Shown here piece by piece: positions 13,579 through 22,263 of a stretch of DNA of 25,740 nucleotides. The notes under the pieces are model-generated. The model was not told the DNA's origin and ran no database searches. It saw nothing but the letters and a program-made list of their open reading frames with translations. Source of the stretch: an uncultured Eubacteriales bacterium (GTDB lineage: Bacteria > Bacillota > Clostridia > Oscillospirales > Acutalibacteraceae); assembly GCA_902491475.1 (NCBI GenBank), contig CABUHY010000023.1:1-25740 (forward strand). The letters are read 5' to 3'. The stretch's first letter is position 1; each line of letters starts with the position of its first letter. A program made the position numbers and the translations under genes.

Positions 13579-14818
13579 AAAGATCAGTTCCTTCCACAAT
13601 TATATTATCATAAAGTTCAACAAAGCCGCTTTCGTTGTCGGGATTGTTGCAAATTGATATTTCGTTATCCGAATAGTCTATATTTATTTTCTTGAATTTG
13701 ACTATGTTTCCGCTGAGGACATAAACGCCCTTTTGACCGTCGATTTCCCTTATCGCCTTGTTCGGAACCTGATAGCCCGTATGCTCGTCAAAGGTAATTC
13801 TTATCTGCTCGGTACGCAGGCTTGCGTATTCGGTGCTCATAAGGTTACATTTGAGAATTACGCCCGTCTTGCCGTCCGCCGTATCGCAAATTGCGGCAAC
13901 CTCGGCGTTTATCGGTTCTGCGGTGGTCATTGTAAACTCCACCTTTACCTTACTTCCGATTGACAGCTTAACGGCGTCCTCATAGTTTACAACGCAAAGG
14001 AGATACCAGTTAAAGCCGTCCACAAGCTTGCCCATATAGTTGTCAACAGCGCTTTTCTGCGTTTTTGAAGTGTCGAACAAATCTGAAATCTGCGCCGTGG
14101 TCATAGACAGGATGTTCGCATAATCAACAGTATTTTCGTAGCCGTCGGCAACGCTGATGTAATATCCCGGGTGCGGCGCCTTAATGGTATTGTACCCGAT
14201 TTCGGCACTTTGGAGCTGTGCCAGCTTTGCGTTGAGCTCGCCTAACTTTGCGCTCGGGTCGATAACCGTTCCCGTTGACAGCTGGCGCGAGGTTATGGCG
14301 TCTCTTATATTGTCCTCATAGGTCTGATAAGAGTCGATATTTCCGTTGTTCACCGCAACGGCATATGCCTCGCAAGCGGAATAGATACGCTCGTCAAGAG
14401 GCGTTATGTCGGCAGTCTGAACGCCGACCTTGTTCTGAAGCGAGGAAAAATATGCGATTTCCTCCTTGACCGATTTTATCTCGTTATAGGTCTTGGCAGC
14501 CTCGTCGCTTGTGAAAACAACTGCGACATCGTCCTGGCTCGCAACCCTTTTGCCGTCCTCGACAAGCGGAACAAGCGTTCCCGTCACGCTTGCCTCAATG
14601 GGATATTCGTCCCTTACGACAAAGGCGTCCGTAACCGCCGTGGAAGCCACGGTTTTACTTAACGCCACCTGTGTTTTAACGGGCTGATAGTTGATTTTGA
14701 ACACCTGATACAGAAAAAAAGCGATAAACGCAACAGCCGCAACAATGTAAACGACCGTCATTTTTTTCTTATCGTTCTTAAACTGTAAGACCTTGTCCTC
14801 TTTTTTGTTTTTAGGCAT
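13556..14818 (-). CDS. HlyD-like membrane-anchored protein of the division cluster
   Basis: This 420-residue protein has a basic cytoplasmic N-terminus, one transmembrane helix (about residues 20-41, MTVVYIVAAVAFIAFFLYQ) and a large extracytoplasmic part. That part begins with a barrel-sandwich/lipoyl-like segment (AFVVRDEYPIEASVTGTLVPLVEDGKRV is typical), then a short coiled coil, then beta-rich domains, giving a HlyD/membrane-fusion-protein layout. No ABC, RND or MFS export partner is encoded nearby, so a transport role is doubtful. Its place between miaA and yggS suggests an envelope or division role; this is inference. The ATG shares one base with the miaA TGA (TGATG), with AAGG upstream. 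Confidence 0.75.
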   Translation of the reverse strand: MPKNKKEDKVLQFKNDKKKMTVVYIVAAVAFIAFFLYQVFKINYQPVKTQVALSKTVASTAVTDAFVVRDEYPIEASVTGTLVPLVEDGKRVASQDDVAVVFTSDEAAKTYNEIKSVKEEIAYFSSLQNKVGVQTADITPLDERIYSACEAYAVAVNNGNIDSYQTYEDNIRDAITSRQLSTGTVIDPSAKLGELNAKLAQLQSAEIGYNTIKAPHPGYYISVADGYENTVDYANILSMTTAQISDLFDTSKTQKSAVDNYMGKLVDGFNWYLLCVVNYEDAVKLSIGSKVKVEFTMTTAEPINAEVAAICDTADGKTGVILKCNLMSTEYASLRTEQIRITFDEHTGYQVPNKAIREIDGQKGVYVLSGNIVKFKKINIDYSDNEISICNNPDNESGFVELYDNIIVEGTDLYDGKILS

Positions 14819-15750
14819 CAAATCACCTTCTTTATATAATCAAATACTTCTTCTGAAAATCCGTCTTTGGTTTCCCCGTCGGGATAAAACCATTTTATAT
14901 CTTCGTTTCGTCTGAACCATGTAAGCTGGCGCTTGGCATAGTGCCGTGTTCCGATTTTGAGGTTTTCAACCGCCTGCTCAAGGGAGATTTCCCCGTCAAA
15001 ATAAGGCTTCAATTCCTTATATCCGATAGCCTGTGAAGCGGTTGACTTCTTGGGCAAATCATAATAGCTTTTTGCCTCTTCGAGCAAGCCGTTTTCCATC
15101 ATAAGGTCAACACGCCTGTTTATGCGGTCATACAGAATATCTCTGTTTTTATAGTTTATTCCGACAAAACAGCAGTTGTAGCGTGACGGCTCGGTCCTCG
15201 AGAGCGCCGCAGCTTCGGTGGGAGTTTTGCCCGTAAGCGTATAGATTTCAAACGCTCTTATAATGCGTTTCTCATTGTTCGGATGAAGCTTTGCGGCATA
15301 TTCAGGGTCGAGCTGAGAAAGTCTTTGGAGCATTTTTTCGGCTCCGACTGAGTTCAATTCGTCCGAAAGCTTTTTTCTCAAAGCCTCGTCGCCGTCCGCT
15401 TCGGAAAACTTTATGTTGTTGACAAAGCTGTCAACATAAAGCCCCGTGCCGCCTGCAAGAACGGGCAGCTTACCTCGGGAAAGTATATCCCGACAGCATT
15501 TTTCGGCGTCCGCGACAAACTGTGCCACGCTGTATTGTGAAGTGACATCGACAAAATCAATCAGATGATGCGGTATTCCCTGCATTTCCTCTTCGGTGGG
15601 CTTTGCGGTGGCAATGTTCATACCCTTATATATCTGCATTGAGTCAGCCGATATGATTTCGCCGTCAAATTTCTTCGCACACTCGACCGCAAGCGCCGTT
15701 TTACCCGACGCCGTAGGTCCGACAATCACAAGTAAGGAGGGCTTTTGCAT
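14818..15750 (-). CDS. miaA: tRNA dimethylallyltransferase MiaA
   Basis: This 310-residue enzyme transfers a dimethylallyl group from DMAPP to N6 of A37 in tRNAs reading UNN codons, making i6A37. The P-loop GPTASGKT is at 11-18. It is followed by GEIISADSMQIYKGMNIATAKP, GIPHHLIDF, LAGGTGLYVDS, and the C-terminal QAIGYKEL and RHYAKRQLTWFRR. The product is the substrate of MiaB, encoded upstream in the same run. It starts three bases after the mutL stop with GGAAGGG eight bases upstream. Confidence 0.96.
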   Translation of the reverse strand: MQKPSLLVIVGPTASGKTALAVECAKKFDGEIISADSMQIYKGMNIATAKPTEEEMQGIPHHLIDFVDVTSQYSVAQFVADAEKCCRDILSRGKLPVLAGGTGLYVDSFVNNIKFSEADGDEALRKKLSDELNSVGAEKMLQRLSQLDPEYAAKLHPNNEKRIIRAFEIYTLTGKTPTEAAALSRTEPSRYNCCFVGINYKNRDILYDRINRRVDLMMENGLLEEAKSYYDLPKKSTASQAIGYKELKPYFDGEISLEQAVENLKIGTRHYAKRQLTWFRRNEDIKWFYPDGETKDGFSEEVFDYIKKVI

Positions 15751-15753
15751 CTT

Positions 15754-17679
15754 TCACACCCTTCCGAACTGCTTGTCAAGCTCGTACTTTGTAAGCTCAA
15801 TCAAAACAGGTCTGCCGTGAGGGCAATATCTTACGCTCTCGTCGGAGAGAAGCTGTTTTGTAAATTCGATAAGCTCATAATCGGTCTGTTTGTTTCCCGC
15901 CTTTACCGCCGCACGGCAAGCGATTGAATGATAGACCCAATCGAGCTGTTCGGGTAATATATTCTTTTTATTCTGCGTAAGATAGCCCGCAATTTCCGTC
16001 ACAAGCTGTGTGACATCCTCTTTTTCAAGATTTAACGGGCAGGCTCTTACGATTACCGAGCCGTTGCCGAAGTCGTCTATTTCAAAGCCTGCGCTTCGCA
16101 TCATATCAAGATTTTCCGTAACGGCAATGTATTCTTCCTTTGAAAGCACCACGGTACAGGGTTTTAACATAAGCTGACTTCCGTTTGCACCGTTGTCTTT
16201 TTTCAGTTTGTTATAGAGCATACGCTCGTGGGCGGCGTGCTTGTCGATTATGGCAAGCCTGCCGTTATATTCGGCAAAGATATATGTTCTGAAAGCCTCG
16301 CCGAGATATTTGAACGAAACCTCGCTGTTCTCGCCCCTTTTAACTTCCTTTTCGGGATTTTCGGAATATACCGTCTCGCTGTCGTTTTGGGGCTTCGAAG
16401 GCTCGTCAAAAGCGGTCGCCGTCCTGACGGAAAGGTCGATTTCGTCGTCCCCGTTATTCTTCATATACGAAATGCGTTCGGACGAGTTCATATAAATTCC
16501 GCTCGGCGCCTCGGGCTCTCTGTCGGTAACGGGCGGAGCAAAGGTAACGGGTCGGGTTTCCTCAACGGGAGGCTCGCTCTTTGCGATTTCCGAATTAAAC
16601 GAATATAAGTCGGTCTGCACCGTTTCGGGAACGGGTGGCTGTAAAATGTCGATATTCGGTCTGTTTTTAAGCTGAACCTGCGGGCGTGAAGCGTCGTTTG
16701 TTATTGCGTTCTTTGCCGCATAGTATATCAAATCGAAAATCGCCTTTTCGTTTGAAAAACGCACCTCGGTTTTTGCGGGATGAACATTTACATCGAGCAA
16801 TTCGGGAATTATCTCGATAAATAGCACGCAGGCAGGATATTTTCCGACCATAATCGAGTTCTTGTATGCCTCATTGAGTGCGGCACAGGCGGTCTTGCTT
16901 TTTATAAACCTGTTGTTAGCAAAGAAAAGCTGCATTGAGCCCGAGCCCCTTGCGTAAAACGGCTTTGAAACGAAGCCCTTGACACGCATACCGTTGAGCT
17001 CATAAGACACGGGTATCATAGAGGACGAAAACTCGTCCCCGTAAACGGAATATACAGCGTTTTTAAGCTCTCCCGAGCCGTCGGTACAGAGCACCTGCTT
17101 GCCGTCTTTAATAAATCTTATGCTGATTTCGGGATGCGAAAGAGCGATTTTGTCAACTATACCCGCAACCGCCATAGCCTCCGATTTATCGGATTTCAAA
17201 AATTTCATTCTTGCGGGAGTGTTGTAAAAGAGCTCCCTTATAATGATGGTTGTGCCGTTCGGACAGCCTGCGTCGTCAAGAGACACCTGCTCGCCGCCGA
17301 AAATTTCCATTCTTGTGCCGATTTCCTCGTCCTTGGTTTTTGTGATAATCTCCGTTTTGGAAACCGCCGCAACGGACGACAGAGCCTCGCCCCTGAAGCC
17401 GAGGGTCATTATAGCCTCCAAATCCTGTGCCGAGGAAATCTTACTTGTTGCGTGGCTTACAAAAGCAAGCGGAACATCCTCCCTTGCGATACCGCAGCCG
17501 TTGTCGGTAATTCTTATATAGCGCACGCCGCCGTTTTGTATTTCAACGGTTATATCCGTAGCCCCTGCGTCGATAGAGTTTTCAAGAAGCTCCTTTACAA
17601 CCGACGCGGGTCTTTCGACAACCTCGCCTGCGGCTATAAGCTCCCATATATTTCTCGGTAATTTATTTATTTTTCCCAC
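15754..17679 (-). CDS. mutL: DNA mismatch repair protein MutL with endonuclease domain
   Basis: This 641-residue GHKL ATPase couples mismatch recognition by MutS to strand incision. N-terminal ATPase motifs are IAAGEVVERP (15-24), ELLENSIDAGA (30-40), DNGCGI (59-64) and TLGFRGEALSS (92-102). After a proline-rich linker (about 340-450), the C-terminal domain carries the nuclease motif DKHAAHERMLYN (479-490), ACRAAVKAGN (587-596) and CPHGRP (619-624), as in MutL of bacteria lacking MutH. The last position of the DQHA(X)2E(X)4E motif is N490 instead of Glu. The start is GTG with GGAGG seven bases upstream. It lies 30 bases after mutS. Confidence 0.96.
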   Translation of the reverse strand: MGKINKLPRNIWELIAAGEVVERPASVVKELLENSIDAGATDITVEIQNGGVRYIRITDNGCGIAREDVPLAFVSHATSKISSAQDLEAIMTLGFRGEALSSVAAVSKTEIITKTKDEEIGTRMEIFGGEQVSLDDAGCPNGTTIIIRELFYNTPARMKFLKSDKSEAMAVAGIVDKIALSHPEISIRFIKDGKQVLCTDGSGELKNAVYSVYGDEFSSSMIPVSYELNGMRVKGFVSKPFYARGSGSMQLFFANNRFIKSKTACAALNEAYKNSIMVGKYPACVLFIEIIPELLDVNVHPAKTEVRFSNEKAIFDLIYYAAKNAITNDASRPQVQLKNRPNIDILQPPVPETVQTDLYSFNSEIAKSEPPVEETRPVTFAPPVTDREPEAPSGIYMNSSERISYMKNNGDDEIDLSVRTATAFDEPSKPQNDSETVYSENPEKEVKRGENSEVSFKYLGEAFRTYIFAEYNGRLAIIDKHAAHERMLYNKLKKDNGANGSQLMLKPCTVVLSKEEYIAVTENLDMMRSAGFEIDDFGNGSVIVRACPLNLEKEDVTQLVTEIAGYLTQNKKNILPEQLDWVYHSIACRAAVKAGNKQTDYELIEFTKQLLSDESVRYCPHGRPVLIELTKYELDKQFGRV

Positions 17680-17709
17680 AGCCGCACCTCCGTTGCGAAT
17701 TCGTTTTGA

Positions 17710-20322
17710 TTAAACCTGTTTTGCCTTTGCCGATATTTCATAAAGCTTTGACATTGCCTCAATCGGCGTGAGGGTATTCACATCAAGAGCCTTTAACTCG
17801 TCCATTATTTCGCTTTCGGCGTTTGAACCGAAGCTTACCTGCATATCGCCCCTCGCCTCTTCACGCACAGCGGTTGAAGTGACGGGCGCAACGCCGTTTT
17901 CCTCAAGCGATTTCAATATAACCTTGGCACGCTTTACCACCGTGTCGGGAACGCCTGCGAGCCTTGCGACATCGATACCGTAACTTCCGTCCGCTCCGCC
18001 CCTTACTATGCGGCGAAGGAAGATTATGTCGTCTCCCCGTTTTTTGACGGCTATGTTGAAGTTCTTAACGCCGTCCATCTCGTTTTCAAGCTCCGTCAAC
18101 TCGTGATAATGCGTTGCAAAAAGAGTTTTTGCGCCGAGGCGCTTTTTGTCCGCCGTGTATTCGAGCACTGCCTTTGCAATGCTCATTCCGTCATAGGTCG
18201 AGGTTCCCCTGCCTATCTCGTCAAGAATTATCAAGCTTTTTGAGGTTGCGTTGTCAAGGATTTCCGCCACCTCGCTCATCTCAACCATAAAGGTTGACTG
18301 ACCCGAAGCCAAATCGTCCGACGCACCGACACGGGTAAACACCGAATCGACAAGCCCTATCGAAGCATAGGAAGCAGGAACAAACGAACCCATCTGCGCC
18401 ATCATAACAATAATCGCAACCTGACGCATATATGTGGATTTACCTGCCATATTGGGTCCGGTTATAATTGCGGTTCTGTTCTTGTCGCAGTCAAGCTCCG
18501 TGTCGTTCGGAACAAACGGCGTGTCCTTGAGCATTTTTTCGATTACGGGGTGTCTGCCGTCCTTGATAATTACGGTGTCCGAATCGTTTATGTCGGGTCT
18601 TGTATAGTTATTTGAAATTGCCACATTCGCAAGCGAACAAAGCGTGTCGAGCGTTGCGACAGCCTTTGAAGTACGGCTTGTCCGCTCGTACTGCTCGCCT
18701 ATCTTTTTACGCACGGAGCAGAATATCTCATATTCAAGGCTTACTATCCTCTCCTGTGCGCCGAGTACCTTTGTTTCAAGTTCCTTCAATTCCTGCGTGA
18801 TATAGCGTTCGCAGTTTGAAAGGGTCTGCTTTCTGATATATGTATCGGGGACTATCTCCTTGTATGCGTTCGGCACTTCAAAATAGTAACCGAACACCCT
18901 GTTGTAGCCGATTTTAAGCTTTTTAATTCCCGTCTCGTCCTGTTCCTTGGTTTCAAGGTCCGTAAGGAAAGACTTTCCGCCCTTGACTATCTTGCGAAGC
19001 TCGTCAAGCTCTGCGTTGAAATTGTCGTTTATCATACCGCCCTCACGAACGGAAAACGGAGCGTCCTCGCTTATCGCCTGCGAAACGAGAGTATATACAT
19101 CCTCAAGCACATCAATGTCGTTGTATATATCTTTAAGCAACAGCGATTTTGAGTCTTTGAGAATTTCCTTTATTTTCGGAAGCGGTTCAAGCGTGGTTTT
19201 CAGCGACAAGAGCTCCTTTGCGTTTGCCGTGTTGTAAAGCACCCTTGTCATAAGGCGTTCCATATCGTAAATGCCCGCCATAAGCGAGACTAAATCGTTA
19301 CGCTTTTTGGTGCTCTCGCAAAGCTCCGCTACGGCGTTATGCCTTTTTGAAATTGCGGCACAATCGTAGAGCGGACATTCAAGCCAGCTTCTGATAAGGC
19401 GTTTGCCCATTGCGGTCTTGGTCTTGTCAAGCACCCAAAGCAGCGAGCCTTTCTTTTCCCTGTCACGCATAGTCTCGGTAATTTCAAGGTTGCGCCTTGT
19501 GGAAAGTCCGATTTTCATATACTTTGCGTCGGAATAGAAATTGATTTCCTTTATGTTGTTAAGGTCGGTTTTCTGCGCCTCGTAAAGGTACGACAGAGCC
19601 GCACCGAGAGCGCATACCGCACTCTGTTTGCCTTCGAGCCCGAGGCTTTCGAGGGACGGCTTGTCAAAATGCGAGAGAACCGTCCGCTCGGCTTTTTCAT
19701 AGTCGAAGCTTTCAGGAGGCAAAACATCCGCCGTCGCCTCCGTCTTTTTCGAGATGAACGCCGACAGCCTTTTAAGAGCCGCAGCCTCTTTGTTGAGAAG
19801 AATTTCGGTGGGCATAAATCTTGCCATCTCATCCACCGCTTTTTCATCGCAGTTTTCGGAAAACGAGGTAAGATAGACGCTGCCCGTCGAGACATCGGCA
19901 AAGCAAATGCCCATACCGTCGAACGCCCTGCACAAAACGGCAAGGTAGTTGTTTTTGGTTTCGTCAAGCATACTGCTCTCGATTACCGTACCTGCCGAAA
20001 TAACCCTTATGACATCTCTTTTAACGATACCCTTTGCGGTTTTCGGGTCCTCCGTCTGCTCACATATGGCAACCTTGTAGCCCTTTGAGACAAGCTTTGC
20101 TATATATGAATCGGCGCTGTGGAACGGAACGCCGCACATAGGCGCACGCTCCTCCTGACCGCAATCACGGCCCGTCAATACGAGTTCAAGCTCCTTGGAG
20201 GCGGTTTTTGCGTCCTCATAGAACATTTCGTAGAAATCTCCGAGACGGAAAAACAGAATTGTGTCCGGATAATTCTTCTTTATTTCAAAATACTGTTTCA
20301 TCATTGGTGATAATTCTGCCAT
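17710..20322 (-). CDS. mutS: DNA mismatch repair protein MutS
   Basis: This 870-residue mismatch-recognition ATPase is full length for the MutS1 family. The mismatch-binding Phe-X-Glu is F30-Y-E32 (RLGDFYEMF). Connector, core and clamp domains follow. The ATPase domain has Walker A ITGPNMAGKST (620-630), the ASGQSTFMVEMSE signature loop and Walker B LIILDEIGRGTSTYDG (697-712). The ATPase domain ends with ATHYHELTEL and the family C-terminus. GGAG precedes the ATG. It is co-directional with mutL downstream and the YlbF-family gene 35 bases upstream, an arrangement close to the miaB-ymcA-cotE-mutS-mutL order of Bacillus but without cotE. Confidence 0.97.
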   Translation of the reverse strand: MAELSPMMKQYFEIKKNYPDTILFFRLGDFYEMFYEDAKTASKELELVLTGRDCGQEERAPMCGVPFHSADSYIAKLVSKGYKVAICEQTEDPKTAKGIVKRDVIRVISAGTVIESSMLDETKNNYLAVLCRAFDGMGICFADVSTGSVYLTSFSENCDEKAVDEMARFMPTEILLNKEAAALKRLSAFISKKTEATADVLPPESFDYEKAERTVLSHFDKPSLESLGLEGKQSAVCALGAALSYLYEAQKTDLNNIKEINFYSDAKYMKIGLSTRRNLEITETMRDREKKGSLLWVLDKTKTAMGKRLIRSWLECPLYDCAAISKRHNAVAELCESTKKRNDLVSLMAGIYDMERLMTRVLYNTANAKELLSLKTTLEPLPKIKEILKDSKSLLLKDIYNDIDVLEDVYTLVSQAISEDAPFSVREGGMINDNFNAELDELRKIVKGGKSFLTDLETKEQDETGIKKLKIGYNRVFGYYFEVPNAYKEIVPDTYIRKQTLSNCERYITQELKELETKVLGAQERIVSLEYEIFCSVRKKIGEQYERTSRTSKAVATLDTLCSLANVAISNNYTRPDINDSDTVIIKDGRHPVIEKMLKDTPFVPNDTELDCDKNRTAIITGPNMAGKSTYMRQVAIIVMMAQMGSFVPASYASIGLVDSVFTRVGASDDLASGQSTFMVEMSEVAEILDNATSKSLIILDEIGRGTSTYDGMSIAKAVLEYTADKKRLGAKTLFATHYHELTELENEMDGVKNFNIAVKKRGDDIIFLRRIVRGGADGSYGIDVARLAGVPDTVVKRAKVILKSLEENGVAPVTSTAVREEARGDMQVSFGSNAESEIMDELKALDVNTLTPIEAMSKLYEISAKAKQV

Positions 20323-20357
20323 TTTTCTCCGCCTCGAAATTCAATAGTTTAATTCAA

Positions 20358-20777
20358 TCAGTGGCAACCGCCGCAAGAAGAGCATTCTCCGCCGCAGTTG
20401 TGGTCGTGTGCGTGCGCACGGGGGTCGCAGGTTTCGGGATCCTCGCCGTTTACGCAAAGTGCAAGTATGCCTGTGAGATAGTTCATCATATCGTCGACAG
20501 CCTGTCTTGCCTCTTCGTATGCTTTCATATTTTCATTGGTCATTACCTGAGCGTAAAGGCCCTGAAATTCGTTGTTGTACTGCTCGAGCTTTTTCTCGTC
20601 GGGGGTCTCCTGAGAAGCCTCATGCTGATAAGACATCTGAAGAAGCTTTATCTTGCCCATAAGGTCGTTGAGCGCCGTATCCTCTTCGTTGTTCTTCATT
20701 GCAGTCTGAAAATCAAGATATACCTTGTCCTGCTGAATTGCAGCGCCGAGCCGGCGTGCGAGTTTTTCGAGTTCCAT
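20358..20777 (-). CDS. YlbF/YmcA (Ric) family protein with cysteine-rich tail
   Basis: This 139-residue all-helical protein is of the YlbF/YmcA family. In B. subtilis YlbF, YmcA and YaaT form the Ric complex, which carries Fe-S clusters and affects RNase Y-dependent mRNA maturation, sporulation and biofilm. The helical domain spans about 1-105. A tail then carries six cysteines (108, 117, 128, 132, 135, 138) with nearby histidines (122, 124, 126, 139), a likely metal or Fe-S binding site. Its position directly after miaB matches ymcA in Bacillus, favouring a RicA-like role, but the tail looks more YlbF-like. AAGGAG lies six bases before the ATG at 20777; the longer frame has no ribosome binding site. 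Confidence 0.82.
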   Translation of the reverse strand: MELEKLARRLGAAIQQDKVYLDFQTAMKNNEEDTALNDLMGKIKLLQMSYQHEASQETPDEKKLEQYNNEFQGLYAQVMTNENMKAYEEARQAVDDMMNYLTGILALCVNGEDPETCDPRAHAHDHNCGGECSSCGGCH

Positions 20778-20830
20778 AGTTTTCTCCTTAAATAAAATTT
20801 TTAATATCAACTAACCCAAAAAGGGATAAT

Positions 20831-22249
20831 TTATTTTGCCTGTTCGCCTCTCAAAATCCAGTTGAGGCTTTCCGTTACCTTTACGAAGCAGAAATCGCCG
20901 ATAAGGCTTTCGTCGCCCGGAAATTCGATTATTATATTTCCGTCCGTTCTGCCCGAAAGATAGTTTTCTTTGTTTTTTGACTTGCCCTCAACAAGCACAC
21001 GGTAGGTTTTGCCCTTCATGGCACCCGTGCGTTTTGCGGCAATCTCCTCCTGCACATCGCAAAGCTCCTTGAACCACTTGCCCTTTTCCGCCCTTGAAAC
21101 GGGGTCGGGCATTTCCGCAGCTCTTGTGCCCGTGCGGCGAGAATAAATAAATGTGAACAGTGAGGTAAATTTAACCTCTTTTACAAGCGAAACGGTATCG
21201 AGAAATTCCTCATATGTTTCGCCCGGGAAGCCGACTATAACATCGCTTGTAAGCGAAATGTCGGGCATTTTCTCCTTGGCGTAATTTACAAGCTCGAGGT
21301 ATTTTGCCCTGTCATAGTGTCGGTTCATAGCCTTTAACACCCTGTCGTTACCCGACTGGAACGGAAGATGCAGGTGCTTTGCAACCTTGTCGCACTCCGC
21401 CATAGCGTCAATGAGCTCCTTTGTGCAGTCCTTGGGGTGCGAGGTCATAAACCTCAAAGTAAAATCGCCCGGAAGAGCGTTGATTTCCCTTAAAAGCCCC
21501 GCAAAGTTCATTGAGCTTACATTGTTCTTGCCGTATGAGTTTACATTCTGACCGAGAAGCGTAATGTCCTTGTAGCCTTGGGCGATAATCTCCTTTGCCT
21601 CTTCGATTATAAACTCGGGTTCACGGCTTCTCTCCCTGCCTCTGACATAGGGCACTATGCAATAGGTGCAGAAATTGTCGCAGCCGTACATTATCGGAAG
21701 CCACGCTTTAATCCCCCTGTCCCTGTAAACGGGAACATTCTCGGCTATATCGCCCTTTTTGTCGGGGGCGCAGACAACTCTTTTCGAGCCCTGCAAGGTG
21801 TTGTACAAAAGCTCGGGCAGCATATACACGGCGTGCGTACCGAACACAAGGTCAACATAAGGATAGCTTTTGTAAATCTTGTCTCTGATATGCTGTTGCT
21901 GCATCATACAGCCGCAAAGAGCGATTACAAGGTCGTGATTTTCCTCCTTGTACTTTTTGAGAATACCGACATTGCCGAACACCCTGTCCTCGGCATGTTC
22001 ACGCACGGCGCAGGTGTTATAAAGCACCAAATCCGCTTCGGCGAGCTCTTCGGTAAAATCATAGCCCATCTCTTTGAGCATACCCATTATCCGTTCGCTG
22101 TCGGAGACATTTCCCTGGCAGCCGTAGGTGTGAATGTAAGCCTTGGGAGTTCTGTCGTAATATTTTGCACAGAGCACCGACTTGACCTTTTGAATATATT
22201 CACTTTGAGTACGCTGCTGTTCTTCTGTTATATTCTGAATTTTTGCCAA
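20831..22249 (-). CDS. miaB: tRNA-2-methylthio-N6-dimethylallyladenosine synthase MiaB
   Basis: This 472-residue radical-SAM methylthiotransferase converts i6A37 to ms2i6A37 using two [4Fe-4S] clusters. The N-terminal UPF0004 domain supplies C44 (TYGCQGN), C80 (YNTCAV) and C114 (LCGCMMQ). The radical-SAM cluster cysteines are C190, C194 and C197 in MYGCDNFCTYCIVPY. GQNVNSYG and TSDVIVGFPGET follow, then a C-terminal TRAM domain. The start is TTG with AGGAG eight bases upstream; there is no ATG ahead of the first domain. The N-terminal extension of about 35 residues is a little longer than in E. coli. MiaA lies downstream in the same run. Confidence 0.96.
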   Translation of the reverse strand: MAKIQNITEEQQRTQSEYIQKVKSVLCAKYYDRTPKAYIHTYGCQGNVSDSERIMGMLKEMGYDFTEELAEADLVLYNTCAVREHAEDRVFGNVGILKKYKEENHDLVIALCGCMMQQQHIRDKIYKSYPYVDLVFGTHAVYMLPELLYNTLQGSKRVVCAPDKKGDIAENVPVYRDRGIKAWLPIMYGCDNFCTYCIVPYVRGRERSREPEFIIEEAKEIIAQGYKDITLLGQNVNSYGKNNVSSMNFAGLLREINALPGDFTLRFMTSHPKDCTKELIDAMAECDKVAKHLHLPFQSGNDRVLKAMNRHYDRAKYLELVNYAKEKMPDISLTSDVIVGFPGETYEEFLDTVSLVKEVKFTSLFTFIYSRRTGTRAAEMPDPVSRAEKGKWFKELCDVQEEIAAKRTGAMKGKTYRVLVEGKSKNKENYLSGRTDGNIIIEFPGDESLIGDFCFVKVTESLNWILRGEQAK

Positions 22250-22263
22250 AACAATTTCTCCTG

